Position numbers and translations under genes: made by a program
Assembly: GCA_964471435.1 (NCBI GenBank)
Contig: CAYYGA010000088.1
Span: 1-5,357 of the forward strand
Direction: 5' to 3'
From: Facklamia sp964471435
Lineage (GTDB): Bacteria; Bacillota; Bacilli; Lactobacillales; Aerococcaceae
DNA: 5,357 bases
The notes under the pieces: generated by a model
Told to the model about the DNA's origin: nothing
Database searches by the model: none
Seen by the model: the letters and a program-made list of their open reading frames with translations, nothing else
Part shown: in pieces, positions 1-4,824 of the stretch
Position numbering within the stretch: position 1 is the first letter of the stretch
How the letters are laid out: the number at the start of each line of letters is the position of its first letter

Positions 1-5
1 CACCC

Positions 6-20
6 TTGTATACGCTTTCA
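6..20. promoter_or_regulatory. cre-like site (CcpA operator candidate) at the left edge
   Basis: The bases TTGTATACGCTTTCA fit the cre consensus WTGNAANCGNWNNCW at every defined position but one (T in place of the second A of the AA pair). Such sites bind CcpA with HPr-Ser-P for carbon catabolite control. No good promoter overlaps it on either strand, so it may belong to a gene beyond the left edge or act on the gene starting at 194. The assignment rests on motif match alone. Confidence 0.45.
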
Positions 21-73
21 CAATAAACTTCATTGATTTATTTGTTATTTATTTTAAAATAGGTGCTGGATTT

Positions 74-103
74 TTTACACTTAACGATAGTCTAATTTAA
101 TAT
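74..103 (+). promoter_or_regulatory. Candidate sigma-A promoter for the 194-547 gene
   Basis: TTTACA (74-79, five of six to the -35 consensus) is followed after 18 bases by TAATAT (98-103, four of six to the -10 consensus). A perfect TATAAT also occurs at 122-127, but no acceptable -35 box lies 16-18 bases ahead of it. Either could serve the gene whose start codon is at 194. AT-rich DNA produces such matches by chance, so confidence is modest. Confidence 0.35.
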
Positions 104-193
104 ACTTGGATTAATAGTTATTATAATAGAAGCTGGCAAAATAGACGGGTGATAAATCTCACATTGAAAGAAAGTCAGATAGAGGAGATATTT

Positions 194-547
194 ATGGTAT
201 ATGAAGAAGATTATATTCTCAGAATAACTAGAATAATGGCAATTGGTGTAGGCCAGTTATTTAATAAAACAGCTTTAGAGCAGTTGGAGCTGAAAGAATT
301 TCAAGACCAAGAAGGGAAAAACTTACCTTTTTCTCAACTTTATACCAATTTGCTGAGTAAGCAAAAGTATGACTTGCTTTTTCGTCTAATCCATACTCTC
401 AAATTCAAATTACCCTTATATCAATATGAAGAATTAGTTGACTATTTTATTTTAGATTTAGAAAAGAAAACGGATTTAAAAGACACTCAAATCGAAGCTT
501 ATTTAAAGCAGCTGAATACTGAAGATGACTTTGAGTTCTTTGTTTAA
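194..547 (+). CDS. Small hypothetical protein, possibly DUF6483-like
   Basis: A 117-aa protein of unknown function. The ATG at 194 is chosen because AGAGGAGA (181-188) sits five bases ahead of it; a longer reading from GTG at 149 has no comparable ribosome binding site and would add 15 residues. The N-terminus (EEDYILRITRIMAIGVGQLF, residues 4-23) looks like an amphipathic helix. It recalls from memory the DYxxRxI...LF opening of the uncharacterised DUF6483-type proteins of Firmicutes; that assignment is tentative. The rest is predicted helical, with alternating leucines and charged residues (about 45-110), and ends in an acidic, aromatic tail (DDFEFFV). There is no signal peptide or transmembrane segment, so it is probably cytoplasmic and may mediate protein interactions. 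The next gene begins 121 bases later and probably has its own signals. The reading frame is well supported; the function is not known. Confidence 0.75.
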   Translation: MVYEEDYILRITRIMAIGVGQLFNKTALEQLELKEFQDQEGKNLPFSQLYTNLLSKQKYDLLFRLIHTLKFKLPLYQYEELVDYFILDLEKKTDLKDTQIEAYLKQLNTEDDFEFFV

Positions 548-668
548 GACCTATCCAACAGTCAATATTTTTTTATGAAAAGTGATACAGCCCCTTATCT
601 CTTGCTATAGAAGAAAGAAATTGTTACTCTGAATAAAATAGCGTTTTCAGGAATTAGAGGTGTTTCAG

Positions 669-1118
669 ATGATAAGAAAATTTGTCTTACTTATTAGTTT
701 TATATTATTTTTTCTCACTGGATGTTCGTTTGACAGTCTTAATCCTGAAATTGAAATAGGAGAAGCGGACTCGCAGTTAGAAGGAGTCAGAATAGAATTT
801 ACCCAAGAAACTTATCAACCTTCAGGCAATCAGTTTGAATTACGAGTATTGAATAACACTTCTGAGACGATTAGTTATGTAAATGAATATATTATTGAAG
901 TTTTGGAACATGGTAGTTGGAGAGAAATTTCGCCTAATGATTCAGTACATTTCAACATGATTGCTCAAGTATTGGAAGCAGGCGAGGAAACTATAGAAGA
1001 AATTAATCTTGAATTTTATGAGCCTTTCAAGGGTGGAAAATATCGATTAATCAAAGAAATAGAAGAACAGAGTGTGGGAGCTGAATTTGAAGTAGAAGAT
1101 ATTTTATTCAATGAATAA
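669..1118 (+). CDS. Lipoprotein with Ig-like (Big_14-type) domain
   Basis: A 149-aa exported lipoprotein. The start at ATG 669 follows AGAGGTG (656-662) with six bases between; the GTG at 660 lies within that ribosome binding site and is less likely. Residues 1-18 form a lipoprotein signal peptide: basic MIRK, a hydrophobic core, then the lipobox LTGC with Cys19 as the lipidated residue. The mature part should be anchored on the outer face of the membrane. Residues about 40-133 show the pattern of the bacterial Ig-like domain seen in small Firmicutes proteins (Big_14-like). It has a strand with ETYQPSGNQFELRVLNN, then ISYVNEY with a following EVLEHGSW, an AQVLEAGEE stretch, and a closing GGKYRLIKEI. 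The domain assignment is from pattern recall. Such proteins have no known enzymatic role and may bind partners at the cell surface. The 45-base gap to the thiamine-diphosphate enzyme downstream makes a shared transcript possible, but nothing suggests a shared function. Confidence 0.85.
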   Translation: MIRKFVLLISFILFFLTGCSFDSLNPEIEIGEADSQLEGVRIEFTQETYQPSGNQFELRVLNNTSETISYVNEYIIEVLEHGSWREISPNDSVHFNMIAQVLEAGEETIEEINLEFYEPFKGGKYRLIKEIEEQSVGAEFEVEDILFNE

Positions 1119-1130
1119 GCTAAAAAGCAT

Positions 1131-1152
1131 TTCCTTATTTTTTAGAAAGGAA
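1131..1152 (+). promoter_or_regulatory. Weak hairpin covering the ribosome binding site of the 1164 gene
   Basis: TTCCTT (1131-1136) can pair with AAGGAA (1147-1152) across a ten-base loop. The right arm contains the Shine-Dalgarno core of the next gene (AGAAAGGAA, 1144-1152; about 12 bases before the ATG). The loop contains T6, but no T-tract follows the stem, so it is not a convincing terminator. It could modestly lower translation or be chance; the stem is short and AT-rich. Confidence 0.25.
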
Positions 1153-1163
1153 TAAGTGATTTC

Positions 1164-2798
1164 ATGAATGTAGCTCAGCAAATTGTTAAAGTGTTAGAAG
1201 CACGCGGAATTCAATATGTCTTTGGTTTACCAGGTGAGGAAAATATTAATTTAATTCAGGCCTTAGACCAGTCAGAAAAGATAAAGTTTATCTTAGTACA
1301 TGATGAACGTTCAGCAGGCTTTATGGCTAGTACAATTGGATGGCTCAGTGATCAACCAGGGGTTGTGATTGCCACTCTAGGGCCTGGGGCTCTAAATTTA
1401 ACCTTGAGCATTGCCGATGCTCAAAGTCATTCCTTTCCTTTAATTACAATAGCCGCTCAAGGAGATTTACAAGCAAGAATAAAGGAGACTACTCAAGTTG
1501 TAAATCTAAAAGCAGTCTTTACACCTATAACTAAATGGTCAGAGGACCTGGTGCTGGCCGAATCCACTACAGAAATTATTAATAAAGCTTATAATCTGGC
1601 CACAAGCGACCGGACCGGAGTGAGTTTTGTAACTATTCCTTCTTCTTTAGAACAAAAGGAAGTAGATGCTGAACTTCCAAAAAGTATCTCATCTACGGAT
1701 AGTGTAAGTATTCCTTCAAAGGATATTACCAGACAAGCAGCAGATTTAATAAAACAAGCACAAAGACCCGTAATTTTAGCAGGGCTGGGAAGCAGTCGTG
1801 AAAAGGCAAGTCCTGCAATCCAAAATTTTGTTGAAAAACATCACATCCCTGTGATGACCACCTTTATGGCAAAAGGGATTATCTCTGAGATGTCTCCATA
1901 CGCCTTAGGAGTTACGGGCTTTTTCACTAAGGATTATATTGACACTTACTTAGAAGAAGTAGATCTGATCCTGGCAGTAGGATATGATTTCGCTGAGTTT
2001 GATCCCGCTCAGATTAATCCTCAAGCGGATAAAATACTTATTAATTTAAATCATTACGTTCAAGAAACACATTTTAATTTTCCTGTAAAAGTTCAGTTAA
2101 TCGGTGATTTAAGTCAAAGTCTGACTGAATTATCGCAATCCCTCGATGATTATCAAGCAAAAGCTTTTGATAATGCAGTTCAGACAAAATTAAAAGAAGA
2201 CTTCAATCTAGGAGTCAAAGACAGTCAAATACCGCTTAATCCCATCCAAGTTGTTCATGCGACCAGAAATGCAGTACCCGAAGGGGGGATGGTATTAGTA
2301 GATACCGGCGCTGTGAAAATGTGGATGGCACGTTTATATCCTGCCTATCAACTCAATACTCTTTTAGTTAATAATGCTTTATCTTCGATGGCTTGGGCAA
2401 TACCTTCATCAATTGCTGCAAAGATGCTTTTCCCTAAAAAGAAAATCTTAACAGTCGTAGGGGATGGAGCTTTTCATATGAGTAATCATGAAATTTTAAC
2501 GGCAAAAAAATATAATATCCCACTGACTATTTTAATTTGGGACGATTCAGGATACGGTTTAATTAAATGGAAAATGGAAATGGACCTGGGTGACTATGCA
2601 GGAGTAGATTTTGAGAATCCGGATTTTATTAAAATGGCTGAGGCCTATGGTGGAGAGGGATATGTAGTAAAAAACCGGGATGATTTGGAAGAGAAGCTGA
2701 AAATTTGTCTGGAAAAAGACACAGGCCTTAACATAATAGTTGCCCCGGTCGATTACAAAATGAATATGGAGTTATCAAACAGGTTAGAAAAAAAATAA
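1164..2798 (+). CDS. Thiamine-diphosphate enzyme, acetolactate synthase (AlsS/IlvB) type
   Basis: A 544-aa cytoplasmic enzyme of usual family length. By homology it would decarboxylate pyruvate and join the two-carbon unit to a second pyruvate, giving acetolactate. The three family domains are in order: pyrimidine-binding (about 1-165), central (about 188-325) and diphosphate-binding (about 365-530). Visible motifs are FGLPGEENI (20-28); the catalytic glutamate at Glu48 in VHDERSAGFMA; TLGPGALNL (71-79); PITKW (121-125); AVGYDFAEFDP (271-281), much like the AlsS central domain; GDG (433-435); and IWDDSGYGLIKWK (458-470), which closes the thiamine-diphosphate/Mg motif. The C-terminus contains the VDY found in AlsS-like enzymes (APVDY, 527-531). 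Two features are unusual. The metal-ligand Asn of the family's ND/NN pair is Asp460, and the glycine in the conserved MG/LG-x-A-x-P stretch is Ala410 (SMAWAIP). No decarboxylase or small subunit gene is adjacent, so a fermentative AlsS role is not proven. It could be a related carboligase with another acceptor. Confidence 0.88.
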   Translation: MNVAQQIVKVLEARGIQYVFGLPGEENINLIQALDQSEKIKFILVHDERSAGFMASTIGWLSDQPGVVIATLGPGALNLTLSIADAQSHSFPLITIAAQGDLQARIKETTQVVNLKAVFTPITKWSEDLVLAESTTEIINKAYNLATSDRTGVSFVTIPSSLEQKEVDAELPKSISSTDSVSIPSKDITRQAADLIKQAQRPVILAGLGSSREKASPAIQNFVEKHHIPVMTTFMAKGIISEMSPYALGVTGFFTKDYIDTYLEEVDLILAVGYDFAEFDPAQINPQADKILINLNHYVQETHFNFPVKVQLIGDLSQSLTELSQSLDDYQAKAFDNAVQTKLKEDFNLGVKDSQIPLNPIQVVHATRNAVPEGGMVLVDTGAVKMWMARLYPAYQLNTLLVNNALSSMAWAIPSSIAAKMLFPKKKILTVVGDGAFHMSNHEILTAKKYNIPLTILIWDDSGYGLIKWKMEMDLGDYAGVDFENPDFIKMAEAYGGEGYVVKNRDDLEEKLKICLEKDTGLNIIVAPVDYKMNMELSNRLEKK

Positions 2799-2810
2799 TA
2801 GCTCAATATT

Positions 2811-2830
2811 AGAGTGTATTAATATACTCT
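2811..2830 (+). terminator. Weak hairpin after the thiamine-diphosphate enzyme gene
   Basis: AGAGTGTA (2811-2818) pairs with TATACTCT (2823-2830), with one G-U pair and a TTAA loop. An outer AGCT/AGCT pair (2800-2803 with 2834-2837) could extend it through an internal loop. It starts 12 bases after the stop codon of the preceding gene, and a broken T-rich stretch follows (2839-2853). It may attenuate or end transcription before the stress-protein gene, but it is AT-rich and lacks a clean T-tract. Confidence 0.3.
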
Positions 2831-2871
2831 TTCAGCTAATTTTGTTATTGTTTAAAGAAGGAGATGATTTA

Positions 2872-3381
2872 ATGTCACAAGAAAAGAATAATCAAGAAAA
2901 AGAGCAGTTAGAAACATTAATTGATATTCTTAATGATGTGGATGTTGTTATGCTGACTTCCATTTCAGAAGAAGGTAAACTTGTAGCTCGTCCAATGCAG
3001 ACGCAAGAACTTGAATATGATGGTGACTTATGGTTCATTACAATGAAGCATACTGATAAATATAAAGAAATAGAAGCAAATCCAACGGTTAATATCAGCG
3101 TAGTCGGTAAATCGTATGCATCAATCAGTGGAACAGCAAAAATTGTAGATGACCGTGAGCGTCTCGATAAACACTGGAATAAAATTTATGAAAAAATGTT
3201 TGATACTCATCCTAAAGATCCTAATTTAACAATGGTAAAAATTGAAATGGATAGTGCAGAATACTGGGATACTGGAAATCGTACTGGTATGATTGTCAAT
3301 CTTTTCAAAAACATTACCAATAGTGATGACAAAGACAGTTCAGATGATACCAATCAAACCATCGAAATGGATAATAACTAA
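2872..3381 (+). CDS. General stress protein, pyridoxamine 5'-phosphate oxidase-like (FMN-binding split barrel)
   Basis: A 169-aa protein resembling the general stress protein 26/YdaG group, which have a flavin-binding split-barrel fold and are induced by stress; their substrate is generally unknown. ATG 2872 is chosen because AAGGAG (2858-2863) stands eight bases ahead; an upstream TTG at 2842 would add ten residues but lacks such a site. Family marks are VVMLTSISEEGKLVARPMQT (25-44), DLWFITMKHTDKYKEI (52-67), SISGTAKIVDD (84-94), a Trp-containing helix (HWNKIYEKMF, 101-110), DPNL (116-119) and AEYWDT (129-134). Beyond about residue 148 the chain becomes a Ser/Asp/Asn-rich tail, which looks disordered and lies outside the domain. 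There is no signal peptide, so it should be cytoplasmic. It is probably not a true PdxH, which is longer and carries a different C-terminal motif. It converges with the YtxH gene, and its own strong terminator follows. Confidence 0.88.
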   Translation: MSQEKNNQEKEQLETLIDILNDVDVVMLTSISEEGKLVARPMQTQELEYDGDLWFITMKHTDKYKEIEANPTVNISVVGKSYASISGTAKIVDDRERLDKHWNKIYEKMFDTHPKDPNLTMVKIEMDSAEYWDTGNRTGMIVNLFKNITNSDDKDSSDDTNQTIEMDNN

Positions 3382-3395
3382 ATAAATTAAGATAG

Positions 3396-3434
3396 AAGGT
3401 CTGAGGGTAAACTATTTATCGTCAGACCTTTTCT
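3396..3434 (+). terminator. Intrinsic terminator of the stress-protein gene
   Basis: AAGGTCTGA (3396-3404) is perfectly complementary to TCAGACCTT (3422-3430), with a 17-base loop, and the run continues TTCT on the + strand. It lies 15 bases after the stop codon at 3379-3381. The nine-pair stem and short T-run support termination; the loop is longer than usual. A weaker effect on transcripts of the opposite strand is possible. Confidence 0.75.
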
Positions 3435-3485
3435 AATAGTGTAAATTAGAATATTATCCGACCTTAAACTTAAATATTTTAAGCA

Positions 3486-3517
3486 TAAAAAAGACGATCG
3501 AAAGGAATCGACCGTCT
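3486..3517 (-). terminator. Intrinsic terminator of the YtxH gene
   Basis: Read on the - strand, AGACGGTCGA and TCGATCGTCT form a ten-pair stem around the loop TTCCTT, followed directly by a T-run (3492 down to 3487). The one imperfect pair is a permitted G-U on this strand but an A-C mismatch on the + strand, which supports the - orientation. It lies 58 bases past the stop codon of the YtxH gene, so this is a textbook terminator for that gene. Confidence 0.88.
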
Positions 3518-3575
3518 GAATAGTCACTAAATTATTTAGAAAAAAAGTGAAAATTATAAAGTATCAGCTACCTTA

Positions 3576-4100
3576 TTAATTCCAGTTGTGATTTTTGTGA
3601 TCCCATTTTTTTGATGGGCCGTCAGATTCGTTGTCTTCATCTTCTTCTTCATCGTCTTGATCGACATTTTCTGCTTCTTCTTGTGCTTCTTCAGCAGTTT
3701 CTTTAATATCATCAACTGCATTTTCAGTAATTCCTTGAGCTTCTAATCTAAATTCTTTATGTCTTTCTGCCACGTCATCAATATGCTTGGTAGCTTCCTG
3801 GGCCTCATCCATCATGCCATCTTCTACATCATAAAGCTCGTCTTTAATATCATCAACTGCTTCGTTTCGACGCTCCCAAACATCAGTACCAGCCTCAACT
3901 ACAGTGTCTTTCATTTCAGACCCTTTGTCTTTAGCGATATTCATATAGTCTGTAGCTTTATCTTTTGCTGAATCAGCTTGTTCACCTACAGCATCCCGTA
4001 GTTCTTTACCTGATTTTGGAGTAAGGAAAAGGGTGGTAATAGTAGCAACAGAAGCACCTACAATGACACCCATTAAAAAACTATTTTTTCTGCGATACAT
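3576..4100 (-). CDS. YtxH-domain membrane-anchored stress protein
   Basis: A 174-aa protein. The start at 4100 (MYRRKN...) is preferred because AAAGGAG (4114-4108 on this strand) is seven bases ahead. An ATG six bases upstream (4106) is only one base from that site, too close to use. Residues 8-26 (FLMGVIVGASVATITTLFL) form one membrane segment with small residues. It is followed by TPKSGKELR (27-35), the hallmark of the YtxH family (APKSGKE-like). The short N-terminus precedes it, with the long helical part probably in the cytoplasm. Residues 36-145 are a charged, Ala-rich amphipathic helix resembling LEA/apolipoprotein-like repeats, with AVDDIK occurring twice (81-86 and 128-133). A very acidic run (148-160) and a His/Asn/Trp-rich end (WDHKNHNWN) follow. 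YtxH proteins are associated with general stress; molecular function is unknown. It is a single-gene unit ended by the hairpin at 3486-3517. Confidence 0.9.
   Translation of the reverse strand: MYRRKNSFLMGVIVGASVATITTLFLTPKSGKELRDAVGEQADSAKDKATDYMNIAKDKGSEMKDTVVEAGTDVWERRNEAVDDIKDELYDVEDGMMDEAQEATKHIDDVAERHKEFRLEAQGITENAVDDIKETAEEAQEEAENVDQDDEEEDEDNESDGPSKKWDHKNHNWN
3700..3860. repeat. 20-base direct repeat inside the YtxH gene
   Basis: TCTTTAATATCATCAACTGC occurs at 3700-3719 and again, identically, at 3841-3860. The offset is 141 bases, exactly 47 codons, so both copies encode the same peptide in frame (AVDDIK plus an acidic residue). It suggests an internal duplication of a helical unit that has since diverged elsewhere, or recent recombination between copies. 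Confidence 0.8.
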
Positions 4101-4126
4101 AATCATGCTCCTTTCAAATAATGTTT

Positions 4127-4167
4127 ATCATAAATTTAGTGTACCTTAAATAAAGCAAGTAAAACAA
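4127..4167 (-). promoter_or_regulatory. Candidate promoter of the YtxH gene
   Basis: On the - strand, TTGTTT (4167-4162) is followed after 18 bases by TACACT (4143-4138), giving three and four matches to the sigma-A boxes. An alternative -10, TATGAT (4132-4127), is better but has only a poor -35. One of these probably drives the gene starting at 4100; I see no sigma-B-type GTTTAA/GGGTAT pair. Confidence 0.25.
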
Positions 4168-4341
4168 GCAATAGGCCTTGAGAAGATTATGAATTATATA
4201 AAGTGAATTTACCGTTTATAAATTCGTGTATATACGTCTTTCTAAAATAATATAACTTAAAAGTGTATCTCCAAAAGGATTGTATGCATTGATTTTACCT
4301 TTAAATGCTTTAAACTCCTATAATTTCACCGCTCAACTTTT

Positions 4342-4353
4342 ACTGATATCAGT
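4342..4353. repeat. Perfect 12-base palindrome
   Basis: ACTGATATCAGT is its own reverse complement. It stands in a region without genes, about 240 bases upstream of the YtxH start and 270 bases before the AzlC remnant. It could be a binding site for a dimeric regulator, or chance. No promoter overlaps it clearly. Confidence 0.4.
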
Positions 4354-4395
4354 TAATCATCAATAGAGACCTTTTTTTTGTCTGATTACTGCTGT

Positions 4396-4427
4396 GTTAA
4401 GTAAATATTCTATAAAATCTACTTAAC
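4396..4427. repeat. Perfect 8-base inverted repeat with 16-base spacer
   Basis: GTTAAGTA (4396-4403) and TACTTAAC (4420-4427) are exact reverse complements. The arms are 24 bases apart centre to centre, which is more than two helical turns, so a two-site operator or a small hairpin are both possible. It has no associated intact gene. Confidence 0.45.
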
Positions 4428-4470
4428 TATTAAAAATAATTTATGATAATATGCTGTCTAAGAACAAATG

Positions 4471-4499
4471 TTGGTATATAAGGTTAAATATTTTACCAA
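4471..4499. repeat. Inverted repeat TTGGTA/TACCAA at a possible promoter
   Basis: TTGGTA (4471-4476) and TACCAA (4494-4499) are perfect reverse complements with a 17-base spacer. The right arm overlaps the -35 box of the promoter-like element at 4493-4521, an arrangement seen with operators. The arms are short, so chance cannot be excluded. Confidence 0.35.
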
Positions 4500-4521
4500 T
4501 AAAATATATATAAAGTATAAA
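4493..4521 (+). promoter_or_regulatory. Promoter-like element before the AzlC remnant
   Basis: TTTACC (4493-4498) and TATAAA (4516-4521) are 17 bases apart, four and five matches to the sigma-A boxes. It would start transcription near 4528, about 85 bases before the ATG of the AzlC-like fragment. The region is very AT-rich, so the match is not decisive. Confidence 0.35.
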
Positions 4522-4612
4522 ATAGAAATGGTTTTTTTGGAATAAGTAATATTTTATGGACTTCATTTTATGGGAGTAGATTCAAACTTTTAAAGAAGAT
4601 GATTCAAAAATA

Positions 4613-4702
4613 ATGAGTAGATATTCTCTTCCTGTAGCCTTTAAAACGACTTATCCGATTATGATTAGTTATATTTTGGTGTCATTTCTACGAACAGAAT
4701 AA
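4613..4702 (+). pseudogene. azlC: Truncated remnant of an AzlC-family amino acid exporter gene
   Basis: ATG 4613 opens a 29-codon frame ending at TAA 4700-4702. Its residues VAFKTTYPIMISYILV resemble the start of AzlC proteins, where a conserved Ala-Phe-Lys plus Pro leads into the first membrane helix (typically continuing with a GIAFG-like stretch). AzlC normally has about 230 residues and works with small AzlD to export branched-chain amino acids. After ILV the resemblance ends (SFLRTE, then stop), and no AzlC-like or AzlD-like sequence follows in any frame before the promoter at 4790. A deletion removing most of azlC is the likely reading. A poor ribosome binding site (AAAGAAG, about 14 bases ahead) fits a dead gene. 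The identification is by recall of the family N-terminus, on a short stretch, so it is moderate only. Confidence 0.42.
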
Positions 4703-4789
4703 AATTACTGACAGTAGAAGTTCAAGAATAAAATCACTTACTTTTAAAAAATTGACCTGTTAAATTTTACATTAATCCTTTGTTAATTA

Positions 4790-4804
4790 TTGGAAACGAT
4801 TTCA
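4790..4804. promoter_or_regulatory. cre site (CcpA operator) over the -35 box
   Basis: TTGGAAACGATTTCA matches the cre consensus WTGNAANCGNWNNCW at every defined position. It contains the -35 hexamer of the promoter at 4790-4818, so CcpA binding should block RNA polymerase when preferred sugars are present. This predicts catabolite repression of the surface-protein gene starting at 5124. Confidence 0.72.
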
Positions 4805-4818
4805 ATATGTGGTATAAT
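4790..4818 (+). promoter_or_regulatory. Sigma-A promoter with extended -10, driving the surface-protein leader
   Basis: TTGGAA (4790-4795, four of six), a 17-base spacer and a perfect TATAAT (4813-4818), preceded by the extended -10 dinucleotide TG at 4810-4811. Transcription should begin near 4825, giving a leader of about 300 bases before the ATG at 5124. It is the best promoter in the window. A lone TATAAT at 5084-5089 has no good -35 and is a weaker alternative. Confidence 0.68.
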
Positions 4819-4824
4819 TGAAAT

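Noticed and set aside
2..100. A frame open from the left edge to TAA at 98-100, hydrophobic, possibly the tail of an upstream membrane protein
   Set aside because: Only 32 codons, a length reached by chance in AT-rich DNA. It overlaps the cre-like site and a promoter candidate, and no terminator follows. More left-hand sequence would settle it.
3469..3483. CTTAAA/TTTAAG hairpin between the convergent genes
   Set aside because: Purely AT-rich with a three-base loop, and unnecessary since both genes have better terminators on either side.
3759..3971. A 70-codon + strand open frame
   Set aside because: It lies wholly antisense to the well-supported YtxH gene, has no ribosome binding site and has the composition expected of a shadow frame.
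4219..4323. A - strand frame of about 35 codons containing GKINAYNPFGDTLLSYI, and an opposing + strand frame from 4256 to about 4366
   Set aside because: Neither has a start codon with a ribosome binding site, both are short, and I recognise no family. A gene fragment is possible but not supportable.
4362..4380. T8 run (4372-4379) as a possible terminator
   Set aside because: No GC-bearing stem immediately precedes it; the nearest self-complementary DNA is the palindrome at 4342-4353, which ends 18 bases earlier and could form only a four-pair stem.
4468..4545. A 25-codon frame beginning MLVYKVKYF
   Set aside because: Lys/Tyr/Ile-rich as expected from AT-rich non-coding DNA, with no ribosome binding site; it overlaps the inverted repeat and promoter-like element.
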